From Paraprevotella sp. (lineage in GTDB: Bacteria > Bacteroidota > Bacteroidia > Bacteroidales > Bacteroidaceae), in NCBI GenBank assembly GCA_021205005.1, contig JAJPYK010000043.1, forward strand, positions 1 to 10,010: 10,010 nucleotides of DNA, written 5' to 3'. The translations under genes were made by a program, and so were the position numbers. The notes under the pieces are model-generated. The model searched no databases. It was not told where the DNA came from and saw only the letters and a program-made list of their open reading frames with translations. Positions 1 to 5,677 of this stretch are shown piece after piece. Every line of letters starts with the position of its first letter. Position 1 is the stretch's first letter.

Positions 1-1365
1 GTTTTTAACCTTCAGATACTTACGGCTACGGATCCCGATAGTCCGGAGGCTGTGCCCGGGTTGCAACGTGCATTGCTTTGGATTTCGGTGACGGGCGGCA
101 TTTGTATCTTGGCCAGCCTGGTCTTGCTGGTCTGGCTTCCGCGTTCCATCAACAAACCCATTCAGGAAATGACGCGCGGTATCCTTGAGATTGCCAATCA
201 CAATTATGAGAAGCGACTGGACATGAGCGGGCATGAAGAATTCCGCGAAGTGGCCGAGAGCTTCAATCGGATGGCGGAGCGGCTGGCCGAGTACAGGGCC
301 AGTACGTTGAATGATATTTTGGCCGCCAAGAAATTTCTTGAGGCCGTAATCAATAGCATCCATGAGCCTATCATCGGATTGAATCCCGAGCACGAGATTC
401 TGTTTATTAATAAAGATGCATTGACGGTACTGAATCTGAAGCGTGAGGAAGTGATTCGTCATTCGGCGGAAGAGATTTCCTTGCAAAACGATCTCCTGCG
501 CCGGCTGATTCGCGAACTGATCACGCCGAGTGCGAATAAGGAACCGCTGAAAATCTATGCCGACAATAAAGAAAGCTATTTCCAGGCCTCCTATATTACG
601 ATTATGAATACGGATGCCGATACGGATGAATCACAGAACCTGGGCGACGTAATTCTTTTGAAGAACATTACGGAGTTCAAGGAGCTGGATACGGCGAAGA
701 CCACTTTTATCTCCACCATTTCTCATGAGCTCAAGACACCTATATCTGCCATACTCATGAGCCTGCAACTGCTGGACGACAAGCGGGTGGGAACGCTCAA
801 CGGCGAGCAGGAACAGCTATCGAAGAGCATCAAGGATAATGCCGATCGTTTGTTGAGCATTACGGGCGAGCTTCTGAACATGACTCAGGTGGAGGCCGGT
901 AAGTTGCAAATGATGCCTAAGATTACGAAACCGATCGAACTCATCGAATACGCAATCAAGGCCAATCAGGTGCAGGCCGACAAGTTCAACATACAAGTCG
1001 AAGTGGAATATCCGGAAGAAAAGATGCCGAAATTGTTTGTAGACAGCGAGAAGATCGCTTGGGTGCTGACGAACCTTTTGAGCAATGCCATCCGTTATTC
1101 GAAAGAAAACGGACGGGTGATTATCGGGGCCAAGCACGAAGGTGATTTTGTGGAGCTTTACGTACAGGACTTCGGTAAGGGAATAGACCCGCGTTACCAT
1201 CAGAGCATCTTCGACCGTTATTTCCGTGTACCGGGTACGAAAGTGCAGGGGAGCGGTTTGGGCTTGTCCATTTCCAAGGACTTCGTGGAGGCTCATGGCG
1301 GTACGTTGACGGTCCAGAGCGAGTTGGGCAAGGGCAGCCGTTTTACGATTCGCTTGAAAGTATAA
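1..1365 (+). CDS. Sensor histidine kinase, 5'-truncated by window edge (TM-HAMP-PAS-HisKA-HATPase)
   Basis: Frame 1 is open from the first base, so the start lies upstream; the GTG at 52 is only an internal codon. Numbering from the first window codon (454 residues visible), a membrane helix at about 22-46 is followed by a HAMP linker (about 48-99), a PAS-like sensor (about 107-222), a HisKA dimerisation/phosphoacceptor domain and an HATPase_c domain. The phosphoacceptor histidine is about residue 242 in ISHELKTP. The N box is NLLSNAIRYS (Asn 362), G1 is DFGKG (about 390), the F box is IFDRYF, and G2 is GSGLGL (about 417). All catalytic motifs are intact. It should autophosphorylate and pass phosphate to a response regulator, which is not in the window. 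The missing N-terminus presumably holds a first helix and a periplasmic sensor. From memory, a Bacteroides kinase of this layout sits beside the kdp potassium-transport genes; that link is tentative here. The gene ends with tandem stops (TAA TAG). Confidence 0.93.
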   Translation, partial: VFNLQILTATDPDSPEAVPGLQRALLWISVTGGICILASLVLLVWLPRSINKPIQEMTRGILEIANHNYEKRLDMSGHEEFREVAESFNRMAERLAEYRASTLNDILAAKKFLEAVINSIHEPIIGLNPEHEILFINKDALTVLNLKREEVIRHSAEEISLQNDLLRRLIRELITPSANKEPLKIYADNKESYFQASYITIMNTDADTDESQNLGDVILLKNITEFKELDTAKTTFISTISHELKTPISAILMSLQLLDDKRVGTLNGEQEQLSKSIKDNADRLLSITGELLNMTQVEAGKLQMMPKITKPIELIEYAIKANQVQADKFNIQVEVEYPEEKMPKLFVDSEKIAWVLTNLLSNAIRYSKENGRVIIGAKHEGDFVELYVQDFGKGIDPRYHQSIFDRYFRVPGTKVQGSGLGLSISKDFVEAHGGTLTVQSELGKGSRFTIRLKV

Positions 1366-1395
1366 TAGGGTTCTGTATTTCCCTTTTATTGCATG

Positions 1396-1434
1396 AAGGC
1401 TGAAGTCCGAGTCCGGATTTCAGCCTTTTCTTTT
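1396..1434 (+). terminator. Rho-independent terminator of the histidine kinase gene
   Basis: A 14-bp stem (1396-1409 pairing with 1414-1427, with one G-U wobble) closes a 4-nt loop. It runs directly into a T-rich tract, TTTTCTTTT. It lies 31 nt after the kinase stop codon and marks the end of that transcript. Confidence 0.9.
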
Positions 1435-1892
1435 AGGGATATTCCATTTACGTCGGTTTCTTGCAGGGCTGTTTCCCGGCGGCATGAGAATATCGGCGGG
1501 GATGATCTGAAAAGACGACATGCTGATTTCGTCCGATTCCGATCCTTCCCGTAGGTTCTCCCGTGCAGGAGAATATCTTGGGACGCTCTTTGTAATTTTT
1601 TGTATGATAATGAAATACGTGCTTATGATAAAGCGTGCTCACGTCAGTCTTTTTCCTCCTTTCGGAATCGGTTTTACCTGTCTCATGAAATCCGGATAAA
1701 AATCTCCGCAGATCGACGGTGCGTTCTCCGCAGATTGATTTTTCATTCTGCGGAGAACGCGAATATTTCTTCTTCATAAGGGAATGTGGGTTTGAAAATA
1801 TTTACTAAGCGGGATGCGGTTGCAGAAAATATCGGCCTATTGAGAAAGATAAAAAAACGCAGCCGAAGGTTTTCCTTCCCGTCGGATTTTAC
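1435..1892. other. Gene-free intergenic stretch
   Basis: Between the kinase terminator and the next promoter I see no convincing gene. The only long reading frame is a minus-strand frame of 109 codons (1448-1777). It has no recognisable domain, no ribosome binding site and no promoter box, and its composition (many Arg, Lys, His and Cys) looks like translated noncoding DNA. The notable content is the repeat cluster at 1703-1760, listed separately. An unrecognised small RNA cannot be excluded. Confidence 0.6.
1703..1760. repeat. Three-copy repeat cluster with a perfect 14-bp inverted repeat
   Basis: The 10-mer TCTCCGCAGA occurs in direct orientation at 1703-1712 and 1725-1734 (22-bp period) and inverted at 1747-1756. 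The second and third copies lie in a perfect inverted repeat, GCGTTCTCCGCAGA at 1721-1734 and its complement at 1747-1760, separated by a 12-nt AT-rich spacer. The two direct copies match at 13 of 14 positions (1703-1716 and 1725-1738). As RNA this would form a stable stem-loop. The following sequence is only loosely T-rich (TTTCTTCTT), so it is a poor terminator. It could be an operator, a processed RNA structure or an old repeat element. Confidence 0.75.
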
Positions 1893-1900
1893 TAATTTTG
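1871..1900 (+). promoter_or_regulatory. Bacteroidota-type promoter of the tannase-like gene
   Basis: TAATTTTG at 1893-1900 fits the -7 consensus TAnnTTTG exactly. A weak -33 match (TTTC, 1871-1874) lies 18 bp upstream. Transcription would start near 1907, giving a leader of only about 13 nt before the ATG at 1920. This argues against the TTG at 1902 as the start codon. Confidence 0.6.
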
Positions 1901-1919
1901 TTTGTTTTATTTTAGACAG

Positions 1920-3416
1920 ATGAAAAAGTATTTTGTAGTAATCCTGACTATGGTACTTCCTGTGTGTGCCATGGCAAAGGAGAAGACGGCACCCGGGTTG
2001 GTGTTTGATGCTTCAAAAGGCGTGGCGGGGTCTGTTTCGATGCCTGAGGGTAAAATCGTGAACTATACTGCTTACACAAACCTTTATTACGTTACAAACA
2101 TAGAAGATGCTACTAGTCAGTATCTGAATGTGTTCGTGCCCGAAGGAGCCGATGAGTCCACACCTATTTTCATGCCTAATTACGTAGGCGGGTACATGGC
2201 GGCACAGCCTCGGTCCATTAATCCGGGAGACGCTTCAGGACGGGCGTTGGCCGAAGGGTATGTGGTGGCGATTCCCGGTGCGCGGGGACGAAATTCCGTG
2301 AAGATCAGTAAAAAAGGAAAGCCTATTTACGTAGGACGAGCTCCGAAAGGTTTGCTCGACTTGAAAGCCGCCGTACGTTACTTGCGGCATTTTGATCCGT
2401 GGATGCCCGGCAATGCAGAGCGGATCATAAGCGATGGTACAAGTGCGGGCGGAGCGATGTCCGCCTTGCTTGGCGCAACGGAAAATCATCGTGCTTACGC
2501 TCCCTATCTCAAGGAAATGGGAGCGGCCGATGAAAGAGACGACATCTATGCGGCAGTATGTTTTTGTCCGATTATCGACTTGGAACATGCTGATATGGCC
2601 TATGAGTGGCTTTATGGGTGTACGAACCGCGTGAGCCGTCCTCTGACCGATGCACAGATGAAAGTGTCGGAAGAGCTGGCCAGTCGATACGCCTCCTATC
2701 TTGAGGGGCTGAAGCTGAGAAAACCGGAAGACGGCAGTCCGCTTACGGACCATAATTATAAGGACTATATTAAGGAGTTACTCATCAAAAGCGCACAGGC
2801 TGCAAAGGATTTCGGTGCGGATATACCGGATACGTTGGGATTCACGTTCAGCAATTCGCAAACGTTTGCTCCACCCGTCAATGGCAGGTTTATGCCTCCC
2901 CGGGAATCTTCGCCGCACAGGCGGATGATACCAGGAAACAGGCAGGGCGAATACATTACGGGACTCGACCTCGACCGGTATTTGAACTATGTCGTTTCCA
3001 CCATACCCTTAAAGACGCCTCCGGCATTCGACAGTAATGGAGTGGCCGGAGGAGAAGCCAGCGGTGAATACGAGGAGTTCGGCGATGAGACGGGCGGCAG
3101 TATCCACTTTACGGACTACTCGCTTCGGCAGGCAACCGGAAACGGGGAGGCCACGATTGAGGCCAAGACCAAGGAACTGGTCATGCTGATGAATCCGATG
3201 AGTTTTCATTCCGATTCCGGAGCGACAGTGGCCGAGCATTGGTATATCCGTCATGGGGCCAGAGATAGAGATACCTCTTTTCCGGTGCCGATCAATTTGG
3301 CTGTGAAACTGCAAAACGAGGGGAAAGATGTCAATTTCAAGCTTCCCTGGAATCGCCCTCATTCGGGTGATTATGCACTTAATGAGCTGTTCGACTGGAT
3401 TAAAAGCATTTTGTAG
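1920..3416 (+). CDS. Exported subtype B tannase-like esterase (tannin acylhydrolase family)
   Basis: The predicted product (498 residues) is an alpha/beta hydrolase that resembles Lactobacillus plantarum tannase along its full length, as I remember that sequence. Tannases hydrolyse galloyl esters to gallate. Residues 1-19 form a Sec signal peptide with a likely AMA|KEK cleavage site, so it acts outside the cytoplasm, probably in the periplasm. The nucleophile elbow is GTSAGG with Ser175. The C-terminal HGARDRDTSF supplies a DxD pair, in which Asp449 is the likely triad acid and Asp451 a likely galloyl contact. His481 in RPHSGDY is the likely triad base. Asp449-His481 spacing (32) equals Asp419-His451 in the L. 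plantarum enzyme. Lys365 and Glu383 probably match its galloyl contacts Lys343 and Glu357. The lid has an extra Pro/Arg-rich stretch at about 312-346. The ATG at 1920 is chosen for the signal peptide and promoter. No gallate decarboxylase, transporter or regulator is adjacent. The natural substrate could be another phenolic ester. Confidence 0.88.
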   Translation: MKKYFVVILTMVLPVCAMAKEKTAPGLVFDASKGVAGSVSMPEGKIVNYTAYTNLYYVTNIEDATSQYLNVFVPEGADESTPIFMPNYVGGYMAAQPRSINPGDASGRALAEGYVVAIPGARGRNSVKISKKGKPIYVGRAPKGLLDLKAAVRYLRHFDPWMPGNAERIISDGTSAGGAMSALLGATENHRAYAPYLKEMGAADERDDIYAAVCFCPIIDLEHADMAYEWLYGCTNRVSRPLTDAQMKVSEELASRYASYLEGLKLRKPEDGSPLTDHNYKDYIKELLIKSAQAAKDFGADIPDTLGFTFSNSQTFAPPVNGRFMPPRESSPHRRMIPGNRQGEYITGLDLDRYLNYVVSTIPLKTPPAFDSNGVAGGEASGEYEEFGDETGGSIHFTDYSLRQATGNGEATIEAKTKELVMLMNPMSFHSDSGATVAEHWYIRHGARDRDTSFPVPINLAVKLQNEGKDVNFKLPWNRPHSGDYALNELFDWIKSIL

Positions 3417-3432
3417 CCGAAACAGCTCTTTT
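3384..3432 (+). terminator. Possible weak terminator at the end of the tannase-like gene
   Basis: GAGCTGTT (3384-3391) pairs perfectly with AACAGCTC (3421-3428) and is followed by TTTT. The stem spans the stop codon, and its long loop contains a small AAAA/TTTT hairpin. The short T tract and long loop make this a weak candidate. I see no better terminator before mnmA. Confidence 0.35.
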
Positions 3433-3459
3433 GAATCAGACCGCGATAATGCCGGTATG

Positions 3460-3500
3460 AATACAGAAACATCTGCTCTTTTTTACGAATATTCTGTATT
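3460..3500. repeat. Inverted repeat upstream of mnmA
   Basis: AATACAGAA at 3460-3468 and its exact complement TTCTGTATT at 3492-3500 flank a 23-nt spacer. The right arm overlaps the only nearby -33-like TTTG (3499-3502). It could be an operator for the mnmA promoter or a weak RNA hairpin. A 9-bp arm in AT-rich DNA can also occur by chance. Confidence 0.5.
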
Positions 3501-3534
3501 TGTCCTTATTTATCCGTTTTTTTGCCTACCTTTG
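3499..3534 (+). promoter_or_regulatory. Bacteroidota-type promoter of mnmA
   Basis: TACCTTTG at 3527-3534 fits the -7 consensus TAnnTTTG. The nearest -33-like TTTG (3499-3502) is 24 bp upstream, somewhat longer than the usual 19-21. Transcription would start near 3541, about 22 nt before the ATG. Confidence 0.6.
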
Positions 3535-3550
3535 CAAATCGAAATATTAC

Positions 3551-3556
3551 GGAGGG
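3551..3556 (+). promoter_or_regulatory. mnmA: Shine-Dalgarno site of mnmA
   Basis: GGAGGG ends 6 nt before the ATG at 3563. Strong Shine-Dalgarno sites are uncommon in this phylum, and none of the other starts in the window has one as good. It fixes the mnmA start. Confidence 0.65.
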
Positions 3557-3562
3557 TAGCGC

Positions 3563-4621
3563 ATGAAGATTGCAGTATTGATTTCCGGAGGAGTGGACAG
3601 CGCGGTGGCTGTGCACAGGCTCTGTGATATGGGGTATAAGCCGGACCTGTTTTATATTAAAATAGGTATGGACGGCAACGGACTGAGCTGTACGGCCGAG
3701 GAGGATATTGAACTTTCCACGGCTACGGCGCGGAAATACGGTTTGCATCTGGATGTGGTGGATTTGCAGAAACCCTATTGGGATCTGGTCGTGGGATACA
3801 CCATGGAACGCGCACGTAAGGGCTTGACACCGAATCCGGACGTGATGTGCAACAAACTAATCAAGTTCGGCTGTTTCGAGCAGGAGGCCGGTCATCTGTA
3901 CGACAAGATCGCTACGGGACATTATGCCACCATCCGTGAGATCGACGGTAAGACGTGGTTGGGGACTGCACTCGATCCGGTGAAAGACCAAACGGACTTT
4001 CTGGCGCAGATCGACCGTTTACAGGTGTCGAAACGGATGTTTCCGGTGGGCGATCTGATGAAAGAGGAGGTGAGACGCATCGCCGACGAACAGCATCTGG
4101 CGCCGGCGCATCGCAGGGACAGTCAGGGCATTTGTTTCTTGGGCCAGATCAATTATAATGATTTCGTGCGCAGGTTCTTGGGAGAGAAAGAGGGTGCCGT
4201 GATCGACATAGAGACGGGAAAGCGTATCGGTACTCATAAAGGATATTGGTTTCACACCATCGGGCAGCGCAAAGGCCTCGGATTGGGCGGCGGACCGTGG
4301 TTCGTGGTGAAAAAGGATATCGGACGGAACATCCTTTACGTTTCTCGCGGCTATGACACTTTATTGCAATACGGACATGGTTTCAATTTGGCCGACTTCC
4401 ATTTCATTACGGATAATCCGTGGGGTGATGCGGCGGAGGTGGACGTCACTTTCAAGACCCGTCATCAGCCCAACTTCATGAAAGGTAAACTGTTCCGTGC
4501 GGAACAGGGGTATCGTTTGGAAAGTCCGGAACGCATCCAGGGTATCGCGCCCGGACAGTTCGGAGTAATATACGATGCGGATTCCCGTATTTGTATCGGG
4601 AGCGGCGAAATAGGTATTTGA
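3563..4621 (+). CDS. mnmA: tRNA-specific 2-thiouridylase MnmA
   Basis: The 352-residue product belongs to the MnmA family. This family adenylates C2 of the wobble uridine (U34) of Lys, Glu and Gln tRNAs and replaces its oxygen with sulfur from a persulfide relay. The N-terminal PP-loop is SGGVDS (8-13). The two catalytic cysteines are Cys96 in NPDVMCNK and Cys191 in SQGICFL, equivalent to Cys102 and Cys199 of the E. coli enzyme. IATGHYA (117-122), KDQTDFL (141-147) and [10 protein letters not shown] are further family signatures. The C-terminal beta-barrel ends in [11 protein letters not shown]...GSGEI. Length is normal. The N-terminal part ([16 protein letters not shown]) departs from the common FMKNW and KDQSYFL forms. 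It resembles one of the several MnmA paralogs annotated in Bacteroides, so another copy may exist elsewhere in the genome. It has its own promoter and converges with ispE. Confidence 0.95.
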   Translation: MKIAVLISGGVDSAVAVHRLCDMGYKPDLFYIKIGMDGNGLSCTAEEDIELSTATARKYGLHLDVVDLQKPYWDLVVGYTMERARKGLTPNPDVMCNKLIKFGCFEQEAGHLYDKIATGHYATIREIDGKTWLGTALDPVKDQTDFLAQIDRLQVSKRMFPVGDLMKEEVRRIADEQHLAPAHRRDSQGICFLGQINYNDFVRRFLGEKEGAVIDIETGKRIGTHKGYWFHTIGQRKGLGLGGGPWFVVKKDIGRNILYVSRGYDTLLQYGHGFNLADFHFITDNPWGDAAEVDVTFKTRHQPNFMKGKLFRAEQGYRLESPERIQGIAPGQFGVIYDADSRICIGSGEIGI

Positions 4622-4625
4622 CAGA

Positions 4626-4662
4626 GGCGGGAAACTGACAAGGTTTCCCGTCCCTGCTTTTT
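4626..4662 (+). terminator. Rho-independent terminator of mnmA
   Basis: GGCGGGAAAC (4626-4635) pairs with 4643-4652 (10 bp with one G-U) around a 7-nt loop. T5 follows at 4658-4662. It fills the 39-bp gap between the convergent mnmA and ispE and reaches into the ispE stop codon. On the minus strand no T tract follows the stem, so it probably works only for mnmA. Confidence 0.75.
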
Positions 4663-5545
4663 ACAAGTTGCATTGCCGGCAGAAACAGTGGCGGAAGAGA
4701 GAACGAAGGCGGGTGTCGTCTTGCTGTCGACGGAACAGGCCGAACAGCGTGGAGCCGGATCCGCTCATGGCCGCATACGAGGCGCCGAGTGCATAGAGTT
4801 GTTCCTTTATCTCTGCGAGGACGGGGTGCAGACGGAATATCCCGTCTTCGAAATCGTTGGTCAGTTTGTTTTTCCACTCTTCTACCGGGCGGACGATGAT
4901 TTCCGTTATCGGCGTGTCGGGGCGATGAGGATGTATTTGAGCATAAGCGTCTTTGGTAGACACAAAAACATCCGGTTTCACCAAAACGAGGTGCCATCCC
5001 GAAAGCGACAAGTCGATGGGGCGTAGCAGATTGCCTATGCCCGAAGCGAAGGCCGGCCGGTTGCGTATGAAGAAAGCGCAGTCTGCCCCCAGACCGGAAG
5101 CCCGGTCTTCGATTCCCTTTTCCTGAAGTCGTAAGTCGAATACTCGGTTGAGCGTGGTCAACGTATGGGCCGCATCCGAAGAACCGCCGCCCAATCCGGC
5201 CCCCGATGGAATTTGTTTGTCTATATAAATATGTAGAGGCGGCAAGATGAAATCCTGTTTCAGGCTGCGCAGCGCACGGATGACGAGGTTCTTTTCCGGC
5301 GGGCAGTCCATGACGATGCCGTCGGTCTGAAAGGTATAGTCGGATGCGGGAGCGTCCGACGGACGCTCCCGCTTGCGTGAGGACACTTGTTCTGCCGAGG
5401 AGAGTATTCCCTCGTCCGGCTCTATTCGCAGCGTGTCGCATACGGGGATGGGGTAGAATACGGTTTCCAGGTTGTGATAGCCGTCGGGACGCCGTTCGGT
5501 GATGTTCAGTCCTAAGTTGATTTTGGCATTGGGATAACAAATCAT
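4661..5545 (-). CDS. ispE: 4-diphosphocytidyl-2-C-methyl-D-erythritol kinase IspE
   Basis: The 294-residue GHMP kinase phosphorylates the 2-hydroxyl of CDP-methylerythritol with ATP, in the MEP pathway to isopentenyl diphosphate. Visible motifs are PNAKINLGL with catalytic Lys8, RPDGYHNLETVF, the glycine-rich ATP loop PSGAGLGGGSSDAA (113-126), GLGADCAFF with catalytic Asp155, and the C-terminal GHMP motif MSGSGSTLFGLF (260-271). I start it at the ATG at 5543-5545 (MICYPNAKIN). This start matches the family N-terminus and lies about 16 nt after a predicted transcription start. In-frame ATGs at 5566 and 5641 would add a low-complexity lysine-rich or unrelated leader and would lie at or upstream of that promoter. 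Residues about 46-70 look like an insertion compared with Bacteroides IspE as I remember it, and that DNA contains a perfect palindrome. The gene is divergent from dnaB and convergent with mnmA. Confidence 0.95.
   Translation of the reverse strand: MICYPNAKINLGLNITERRPDGYHNLETVFYPIPVCDTLRIEPDEGILSSAEQVSSRKRERPSDAPASDYTFQTDGIVMDCPPEKNLVIRALRSLKQDFILPPLHIYIDKQIPSGAGLGGGSSDAAHTLTTLNRVFDLRLQEKGIEDRASGLGADCAFFIRNRPAFASGIGNLLRPIDLSLSGWHLVLVKPDVFVSTKDAYAQIHPHRPDTPITEIIVRPVEEWKNKLTNDFEDGIFRLHPVLAEIKEQLYALGASYAAMSGSGSTLFGLFRRQQDDTRLRSLFRHCFCRQCNL
5346..5372. repeat. Perfect 27-bp palindrome inside ispE
   Basis: GCGGGAGCGTCCG (5346-5358) is followed by a single A and then its exact complement (5360-5372). 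It encodes roughly residues 58-67 of IspE, in a charged, apparently inserted segment (RKRERPSDAP). In the ispE mRNA it would fold into a GC-rich stem of about 12 bp with a 3-nt loop. I see no second copy in the window. Confidence 0.9.
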
Positions 5546-5567
5546 GCAGTCTTTTTTTTTGTGCATA

Positions 5568-5575
5568 CAAATATA
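5568..5575 (-). promoter_or_regulatory. Promoter -7 box of ispE, with A9 run at the predicted start site
   Basis: On the minus strand, TATATTTG (complement of 5568-5575) fits TAnnTTTG exactly. I see no good -33 element. The expected start is about 5560-5562, exactly where a run of nine A residues begins on the transcript strand (complement of 5552-5560). This leaves a leader of about 16 nt before the ATG. Confidence 0.6.
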
Positions 5576-5652
5576 GCAATAGTTTGGGGTACGGTTGATA
5601 AAATATTCATAAAAGATAGTCTGGAAGCCCCCGTTTTTCAAAACGAAAGAAG

Positions 5653-5660
5653 TATCTTTG
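5653..5660 (+). promoter_or_regulatory. Promoter -7 box of dnaB
   Basis: TATCTTTG fits TAnnTTTG exactly and lies 17 bp before the dnaB ATG at 5678. This predicts a leader of about 10 nt and excludes the GTG at 5561 as a start. No convincing -33 element is visible. The divergent ispE box lies 77 bp away. Confidence 0.6.
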
Positions 5661-5677
5661 CCGGAAAATTAGACTTT

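Noticed and set aside
817..1296. Minus-strand open frame of 159 codons opposite the histidine kinase.
   Set aside because: It is antisense to the conserved HisKA and HATPase domains and has no motif or promoter.
1448..1777. Minus-strand open frame of 109 codons in the intergenic region.
   Set aside because: There is no recognisable domain, no -7 box or ribosome site, an unusual composition rich in Arg, Lys, His and Cys, and it runs through the repeat cluster. It is more likely chance, though a lineage-specific small gene is not excluded.
1902..1919. TTG at 1902 as start of the tannase-like gene.
   Set aside because: It would place codons within and before the predicted transcription start and would put extra residues in front of a normal signal peptide that begins at the ATG at 1920.
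1965..1967. Cys16 of the tannase-like protein as a lipoprotein acylation site.
   Set aside because: The preceding residues are LPV. A lipobox needs Gly, Ala or Ser just before the cysteine. An AMA signal peptidase I site follows and fits better.
4476..5579. Minus-strand open frame of 367 codons overlapping ispE in another frame and running into mnmA.
   Set aside because: The same strand encodes intact IspE in a different frame. The alternative translation is Arg/Pro-rich with no motif.
5546..5641. Longer ispE starting at the ATG at 5641 or 5566.
   Set aside because: The extra residues do not match the family. The -7 box at 5568-5575 would place transcription start at or after these codons.
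5561..5677. Longer dnaB starting at the GTG at 5561.
   Set aside because: The -7 box at 5653-5660 lies inside this extension, and MAELKK at 5678 is a typical start right after it.
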